The notes beneath the pieces are model-generated. The model was not told where the DNA came from, made no database searches, and worked only from the letters and a program-made list of their open reading frames with translations. From Marinobacter halotolerans (GTDB lineage: Bacteria; Pseudomonadota; Gammaproteobacteria; Pseudomonadales; Oleiphilaceae), in NCBI RefSeq assembly GCF_008795985.1, contig NZ_VMHP01000004.1, forward strand, positions 1-5,355: a stretch of DNA of 5,355 nt. The letters are read 5' to 3'. The position numbers were made by a program, and so were the translations under genes. Position 1 is the first letter of the stretch; every line of letters starts with the position of its first letter. Below are positions 1 through 5,355 of this stretch, piece after piece.

Positions 1-7
1 ATGATTT
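1..7 (+). other. 3' end of 16S leader (partial)
   Basis: Seven bases precede the 16S 5' end as placed by alignment to E. coli. This is the last piece of the external leader. The rRNA promoters, the leader boxB/boxA and the 5' arm of the 16S processing stem would lie further upstream and are not in the window, so nothing can be said about transcription start or its control. Confidence 0.6.
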
Positions 8-1543
<1,536 letters not shown>

Positions 1544-1631
1544 AACGAAGCCGAATGCTTCGGTCAGAGTCCACACGAATTACTTGGTTGGCTTAAGAAG
1601 AGAGCAAAGGGTCTTGCAGGCCCGCACTTTC
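1544..1631 (+). other. 16S to tRNA-Ile spacer
   Basis: This 88-nt transcribed spacer is removed during maturation. At its start it can form a small hairpin in two alternative ways: CGAAG (1546-1550) with CTTCG (1558-1562), or CCGAA (1551-1555) with TTCGG (1559-1563). The 3' flank of the 16S usually pairs with the leader to form an RNase III stem, but the leader is cut off here, so that pairing cannot be tested. The stretch at 1571-1590 resembles the conserved post-16S sequence I recall from Pseudomonas and relatives. No promoter or gene is seen. Confidence 0.8.
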
Positions 1632-1707
<76 letters not shown>

Positions 1708-1708
<1 letters not shown>

Positions 1709-1789
1709 GAATTTCGTGGCTCGTCGTTGCTTTAAGACTCGCTTACCGATGTAAGCTTCGCCTTAAAGCGCCTAGATCCACAAAATTCT
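1708..1789 (+). other. Long hairpin in tRNA-Ile/tRNA-Ala spacer
   Basis: Most of the 127-nt spacer between the two tRNAs (1709-1835) can fold into one irregular hairpin. The base is AGAATTT (1708-1714) with AAATTCT (1783-1789). After a C/A mismatch, GTGG (1716-1719) pairs with CCAC (1778-1781). An unpaired stretch is followed by GCTTTAAG (1729-1736) with CTTAAAGC (1762-1769). The tip is GCTTAC (1741-1746) with GTAAGC (1751-1756) around a CGAT loop. The first paired base is the final A of the tRNA-Ile CCA. The pairing is seen directly; a role in separating the two tRNAs is inferred. The rest of the spacer (1790-1835) shows no clear element. Confidence 0.7.
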
Positions 1790-1835
1790 ATAGCCTGAGA
1801 GTCCGAGCAGCGCTTGGTCTTGGGTGAATTATCGA

Positions 1836-1911
1836 GGGGCCATAGCTCAGCTGGGAGAGCGCCTGCCTTGCACGCAGGAGGTCGGCGGTTCGATCCCGCC
1901 TGGCTCCACCA
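1836..1911 (+). tRNA. alaT: tRNA-Ala, anticodon TGC
   Basis: This is a 76-nt cloverleaf with CCA encoded at 1909-1911. The acceptor stem GGGGCCA (1836-1842) pairs with TGGCTCC (1901-1907) and contains the G3-U70 wobble (G1838 with T1905), the main identity element for alanyl-tRNA synthetase. The anticodon stem CCTGC (1862-1866) pairs with GCAGG (1874-1878), with loop CTTGCAC and anticodon TGC at 1869-1871, which reads GCA and other GCN codons by wobble. A T arm with TTCGATC is present at 1889-1895. It is cotranscribed with tRNA-Ile and the rRNAs. The symbol is by analogy with E. coli. Confidence 0.98.
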
Positions 1912-1922
1912 CAACCCTTTTT

Positions 1923-1985
1923 ACTGACTAACGCGAGTTAGCAGTGTGCAGAAACAAGCGTTTCGGTTTGATGACAGTCGGTCAT
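1923..1985 (+). other. Three consecutive small hairpins
   Basis: The first stem pairs ACTG-A-CTAAC with GTTAG-CAGT (1923-1945), leaving A1927 bulged and a GCGA loop, which is a GNRA-type tetraloop. The second pairs GAAAC with GTTTC around AAGC (1951-1964). The third pairs ATGAC with GTCAT around AGTCG (1971-1985). None is followed by a T run, so they are not intrinsic terminators. They probably act as spacer structure or processing sites, which is inference. Confidence 0.6.
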
Positions 1986-2004
1986 TGAGTCTGAAGTTCT
2001 TCTT

Positions 2005-2022
2005 TCTGATCACTGGGTCAGA
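2005..2022 (+). promoter_or_regulatory. boxB-like hairpin before boxA
   Basis: TCTGATC (2005-2011) pairs with GGTCAGA (2016-2022), including one T-G wobble, around the four-base loop ACTG. It lies two bases upstream of boxA, the same boxB-then-boxA order found in E. coli rRNA leaders and spacers. The hairpin is seen directly, while its role in Nus-dependent antitermination is inferred. Its bases also take part in an alternative long-range pairing with 5197-5207. Confidence 0.6.
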
Positions 2023-2024
2023 TT

Positions 2025-2037
2025 TGCTCTTTAACAA
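2025..2037 (+). promoter_or_regulatory. boxA antitermination element
   Basis: The 13 bases TGCTCTTTAACAA match, as I recall it, the E. coli rRNA boxA. In the transcript this site binds NusB and NusE (ribosomal protein S10) and nucleates the antitermination complex that protects the untranslated rRNA transcript from Rho. A second boxA in the spacer is expected in gammaproteobacteria and renews antitermination before the 23S. It can sit in the loop of a small stem, ATTTG (2022-2026) with CAAAT (2035-2039). Confidence 0.92.
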
Positions 2038-2040
2038 ATT

Positions 2041-2053
2041 GGACGAGAAGAAC
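2041..2053 (+). other. Segment with two alternative partners
   Basis: GGACGAGAAGAAC is the exact reverse complement of 5184-5196 in the 23S-5S spacer (13 of 13). Its last eight bases (2046-2053) are also the exact reverse complement of GTTCTTCT at 1996-2003, just upstream of the boxB-like hairpin. The two pairings exclude each other. The complementarity is read directly; use as a switch is inferred. Confidence 0.65.
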
Positions 2054-2223
2054 ACGAATGCATTTCTCTCATTATCTCCGAGAGGGATGGATTCAATGTG
2101 ATAGCGATTTCAAGCGTTATCCGGTGTTGTCGTTGAAGTGATTGTAATATGACTTCAAGTGACGGTCTCGAGACAGGGTTCTTTACCAGGCTTGCCTGGT
2201 GGAGGATGTTGCGTCGTGATCAG

Positions 2224-2248
2224 TTGTCTTGGGGTTATATAGTCAAGC
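2224..2248 (+). other. 23S terminal processing stem, 5' arm
   Basis: Bases 2234-2248 are the exact reverse complement of 5126-5140 (15 of 15). After a single bulged A at 5141, bases 2224-2233 match 5142-5151 (10 of 10), giving a 25-bp helix. It includes the first eight bases of mature 23S (AGTCAAGC) and the last paired bases (GCTTGACT). A stem of this kind is the standard RNase III substrate that excises pre-23S from the primary transcript. Confidence 0.88.
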
Positions 2249-3203
2249 AATTAAGCGCATACGGTGGATGCCTTGGCAGTCAGAGGCGATGAAAGACGTG
2301 GAAGCCTGCGATAAGGTTCGGGGAGCTGGCAAACGAGCTGTGATCCGGACATCTCTGAATGGGGAAACCCACCGACTTTCGGGTCGGTACCGTACAGTGA
2401 ATACATAGCTGTACGGGGCGAACCGGGGGAACTGAAACATCTAAGTACCCCGAGGAAAAGAAATCAACCGAGATTCCCTCAGTAGCGGCGAGCGAACGGG
2501 GACTAGCCCTTAAGCTAGACAACTGGTAGGAGAACAAGCTGGAAAGCTTGGCCATAGTGGGTGATAGCCCCGTATCCGAAACCTGAGTCTGGTGAAATCG
2601 AGTAGGACGGGACACGAGACATCCTGTCTGAACATGGGGGGACCATCCTCCAAGGCTAAATACTCCTGACTGACCGATAGTGAACCAGTACCGTGAGGGA
2701 AAGGCGAAAAGAACCCCTGTGAGGGGAGTGAAATAGATCCTGAAACCGTATGCGTACAAGCAGTCGGAGCGGACTTGTTCCGTGACGGCGTACCTTTTGT
2801 ATAATGGGTCAGCGACTTATGTTCAGTGGCGAGGTTAACCGTTTAGGGGAGCCGTAGGGAAACCGAGTCTGAATAGGGCGATTTAGTCGCTGGGCATAGA
2901 CCCGAAACCGGGCGATCTATCCATGAGCAGGGTGAAGGTTGAGTAACATCAACTGGAGGCCCGAACCCACTGTCGTTGAAAAGCCAGGGGATGACTTGTG
3001 GATCGGAGTGAAAGGCTAATCAAGCCCGGAGATAGCTGGTTCTCCCCGAAAGCTATTTAGGTAGCGCCTCGGACGAATACCACAGGGGGTAGAGCACTGT
3101 TTCGGCTAGGGGGTCATCCCGACTTACCAACCCGATGCAAACTCCGAATACCTGTGAGTACTATCCGGGAGACACACGGTGGGTGCTAACGTCCATCGTG
3201 AAG

Positions 3204-3236
<33 letters not shown>

Positions 3237-3280
3237 CAAATACCAGTTAAGTGGGAAACGATGTGGGAAGGCTCAGACAG

Positions 3281-3337
3281 CTAGGAGGTTGGCTTAGAAG
3301 CAGCCATCCTTTAAAGAAAGCGTAATAGCTCACTAGT
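3281..3337 (+). other. 23S L11-binding GTPase-associated region
   Basis: This corresponds to the E. coli region around 1051-1108, which binds ribosomal protein L11 and contacts the translational GTPases. GGCTTAGAAGCAGCC (3291-3305) forms the A1067 hairpin, and AAAGCGTAATAGCTC (3317-3331) the A1095 hairpin. Both thiostrepton-contact adenines are present (3296 and 3324). Confidence 0.9.
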
Positions 3338-4115
3338 CGAGTCGGCCTGCGCGGAAGATGTAACGGGGCTCAAACTGGTTACCGAAGCTGCGGCTGCATA
3401 CTTTGTATGCGGGGTAGGGGAGCGTTCTGTAAGCCTGCGAAGGTGTGTTGAGAAGCATGCTGGAGGTATCAGAAGTGCGAATGCTGACATGAGTAACGAC
3501 AATGGGGGTGAAAAACCCCCACGCCGGAAGACCAAGGTTTCCTGCGCAACGCTAATCGGCGCAGGGTGAGTCGGCCCCTAAGGTGAGACCGAAAGGTGTA
3601 ATCGATGGGAAACGGGTTAATATTCCCGTACCTTGGATAGCTGCGATGGAGAGACGGAGAAGGCTAGGTGAGCCGGGCGACGGTTGTCCCGGTTTAAGCG
3701 AGTAGGCAGTGGGATTAGGCAAATCCGGTCCCATAATGCCGAGACGCGACGACGACGACCCTTTTACGGGTTGGAAGTCATTGATGCCCTGCTTCCAGGA
3801 AAATCTTCTAAGCTTCAGGCTATTCGAGACCGTACCCCAAACCGACACAGGTGGTCAGGTAGAGAATACCAAGGCGCTTGAGAGAACTCGGGTAAAGGAA
3901 CTAGGCAAAATGGTGCCGTAACTTCGGGAGAAGGCACGCTGGTGGTATGTGACACCCCTGCGGGTTGAGCAGAAGCCAGTCGAAGATACCAGGCCCCTGC
4001 GACTGTTTATTAAAAACACAGCACTGTGCAAACACGAAAGTGGACGTATACGGTGTGACGCCTGCCCGGTGCCGGAAGGTTAATTGATGGGGTTAGCGCT
4101 TGCGCGAAGCTCTTG

Positions 4116-4209
<94 letters not shown>

Positions 4210-4592
4210 CGATGGGGGCGCTGTCTCTACCCGAGACTCAGTGAAATTGAAATCGCCGTGAAGATGCGGTGTATCCGCGGCTAGACGGAAAGACCCCGTG
4301 AACCTTTACTATAGCTTCACAGTGAACTTTGAGCATGTTTGTGTAGGATAGCTGGGAGGCTTTGAAACCAGGACGCCAGTTCTGGTGGAGCCAACCTTGA
4401 AATACCAGCCTGACCTGTTTGAGGTTCTAACTTCGTCCCCTTATCGGGGATAAGGACACTGTGTGGTGGGTAGTTTGACTGGGGCGGTCTCCTCCCAAAG
4501 CGTAACGGAGGAGCACAAAGGTGGGCTAAGCACGGTCGGACATCGTGCGGTTAGTGTAATGGCACAAGCCCGCTTAACTGCGAGACAGACAC

Positions 4593-4691
<99 letters not shown>

Positions 4692-4720
4692 ACCGCCCAA
4701 GAGTTCACATCGACGGCGGT

Positions 4721-4763
<43 letters not shown>

Positions 4764-4765
4764 CC

Positions 4766-4798
<33 letters not shown>

Positions 4799-4884
4799 TG
4801 GTACGCGAGCTGGGTTTAGAACGTCGTGAGACAGTTCGGTCCCTATCTGCCGTGGACGTTGGAGATTTGAGGAAAGCTGCTCCT

Positions 4885-4898
4885 AGTACGAGAGGACC
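4885..4898 (+). other. Sarcin-ricin loop
   Basis: AGTACGAGAGGACC is the universal sarcin-ricin loop, which anchors EF-Tu and EF-G on the ribosome. A2660, the adenine removed by ricin-type toxins, is at 4891, and G2661, next to the alpha-sarcin cut, is at 4892. The sequence is unchanged from the consensus. Confidence 0.95.
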
Positions 4899-4966
4899 GG
4901 AGTGGACGAACCGCTGGTGTTCGGGTTGTGTCGCCAGACGCATTGCCCGGTAGCTATGTTCGGATA

Positions 4967-5000
<34 letters not shown>

Positions 5001-5125
5001 CTTCCAAGATGAGATCTCCCTGAGGCCTTGAGCCTCCTGAAGAGCCGTTCAAGACCAGGACGTTGATAGGTCGGGTGTGTAAGCGCTGCGAGGCGTTGAG
5101 CTAACCGATACTAATTGCTCGTGAG

Positions 5126-5151
5126 GCTTGACTATATAACACCCAAGACAA
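5126..5151 (+). other. 23S terminal processing stem, 3' arm
   Basis: This is the partner of 2224-2248. It covers the last bases of the 23S and 16 bases of the spacer. A5141 is the only unpaired base in the helix. RNase III would be expected to cut both strands here, followed by exonuclease trimming; the exact cut sites cannot be read from sequence. Confidence 0.88.
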
Positions 5152-5215
5152 TTGCGGATAACGCAACGAAATCACTGTCACTCGTTCTTCTCGTCCACCC
5201 AGTGATCAACCGTTT
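5136..5215 (+). other. 23S to 5S spacer, pairs back to 16S-23S spacer
   Basis: This 80-nt spacer contains no tRNA or gene. Nearly all of it is accounted for by complementarity to the upstream spacer: 5136-5151 continues the terminal stem, 5155-5164 (CGGATAACGC) matches 2114-2123, 5168-5173 (GAAATC) matches 2106-2111, 5184-5196 matches 2041-2053, and 5197-5207 (ACCCAGTGATC) matches 2008-2018. The blocks keep a nested order, so all could form in one extended stem around the 23S. Confidence 0.8.
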
Positions 5216-5335
5216 TGCCTGACGACCATAGCGGTCTGGAACCACCTGATCCCATCCCGAACTCAGCCGTGAAACAGACCAGCGCCGATGGTAGTGTGGC
5301 TTCTGCCCATGTGAGAGTAGGTCATCGTCAGGCTC
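5216..5335 (+). rRNA. rrf: 5S ribosomal RNA
   Basis: The small RNA of the central protuberance of the large subunit, 120 nt as in E. coli. Terminal helix I pairs GCCTGACGA (5217-5225) with TCGTCAGGC (5325-5333) without mismatch. Helix II pairs GGTCTG (5233-5238) with CAGACC (5275-5280). The conserved CCCGAACTCAG and CGCCGATGGTAGTGTGG blocks are present. T5216 faces T5334, so the outermost U-A pair of E. coli is missing, and the mature ends are uncertain by one or two bases. It is the last gene of the operon. Confidence 0.97.
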
Positions 5336-5343
5336 CTAATACC

Positions 5344-5355
5344 AAAAACCCCAGT
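5344..5355 (+). terminator. Probable first half of operon terminator (cut off)
   Basis: The window ends in AAAAACCCCAGT, eight bases after the 5S. An A run followed by a C-rich arm just downstream of 5S is the usual ascending half of an intrinsic terminator, whose descending half would read ACTGGGG followed by T residues. The second half lies outside the window, so this rests on position and composition only. Confidence 0.4.

Larger units (their letters stand above)
1912..2240 (+). other. tRNA-Ala to 23S spacer, structured
   Basis: This 329-nt transcribed spacer has no gene. In order it holds three small hairpins (1923-1985), a boxB-like hairpin and boxA (2005-2037), a segment complementary to the 23S-5S spacer (2041-2053), a strong hairpin at 2056-2094, a second long-range segment (2106-2123), hairpins at 2133-2158 and 2182-2203, and the 5' arm of the 23S terminal stem (2224-2248). 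The hairpin at 2056-2094 pairs GAAT with ATTC, then CATTTCTCTC with GAGAGGGATG including two G-U pairs. No -10/-35 promoter pair is convincing. Confidence 0.85.

Noticed and set aside
1732..1914. 60-codon open frame on the minus strand across tRNA-Ala
   Set aside because: The SNRRPPACKAGALPAELWP stretch is the standard false translation of antisense tRNA-Ala(TGC) and appears in many databases as a hypothetical protein.
2165..2174. Perfect 10-base palindrome GTCTCGAGAC in the spacer
   Set aside because: As an RNA hairpin it leaves only three base pairs, and a 10-base palindrome in this much sequence is not remarkable. No operator role is supported.
2280..2759. 159-codon open frame on the minus strand, inside the 23S
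   Set aside because: It lies wholly within 23S domain I. The FTPLTGVLFAFPSRYWFTIG stretch is a well-known spurious product of antisense 23S. Conservation here is explained by rRNA.
3311..3921. Several overlapping open frames on both strands in the 23S
   Set aside because: All lie in 23S rRNA and overlap each other in different frames. None shows a recognisable domain.

Overview
This window is one almost complete ribosomal RNA operon on the + strand, in the order 16S rRNA, tRNA-Ile(GAT), tRNA-Ala(TGC), 23S rRNA, 5S rRNA. I see no protein-coding gene on either strand. Every open frame of 60 codons or more lies in or across stable-RNA sequence, and several match well-known rRNA/tRNA mis-annotation artefacts.

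Organism: the 16S has the gammaproteobacterial backbone, and the Ile-Ala tRNA pair in the 16S-23S spacer is common in that class. The variable regions, the sequence just after the 16S (the stretch at 1571-1590) and the 5S resemble, from memory, Marinobacter/Pseudomonas-type lineages more than enteric bacteria. Genus is not resolved without a database search.

Layout: positions 1-7 are the last bases of the leader, so the promoters and leader boxB/boxA are outside the window. The 16S occupies 8-1543. The internal spacer (1544-2240, 697 nt) carries the two tRNAs, a long hairpin between them, a chain of small hairpins after tRNA-Ala, a boxB-like hairpin plus a perfect boxA antitermination element (2025-2037), and about 200 nt of structured sequence leading to the 23S. 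The 23S occupies 2241-5135, an 80-nt spacer follows, the 5S is at 5216-5335, and the window ends in what looks like the first half of the operon terminator.

How the parts work together: all RNAs come from one transcript. BoxA would load the Nus antitermination complex so that RNA polymerase can cross the 23S. The sequence on the two sides of the 23S is complementary in several nested, collinear blocks, which would bring the 23S ends together for RNase III processing. The most interesting observation is that the spacer around boxA can form two mutually exclusive folds: a local stem enclosing boxB/boxA, and a long-range stem with the 23S-5S spacer that can form only after the 23S has been transcribed. 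Functional rRNA positions that I could align by eye to E. coli (decoding site, anti-Shine-Dalgarno, peptidyl transferase centre, sarcin-ricin loop, L11 region) are all intact and wild type, so this looks like a working operon with no intron, insertion sequence or intervening sequence.
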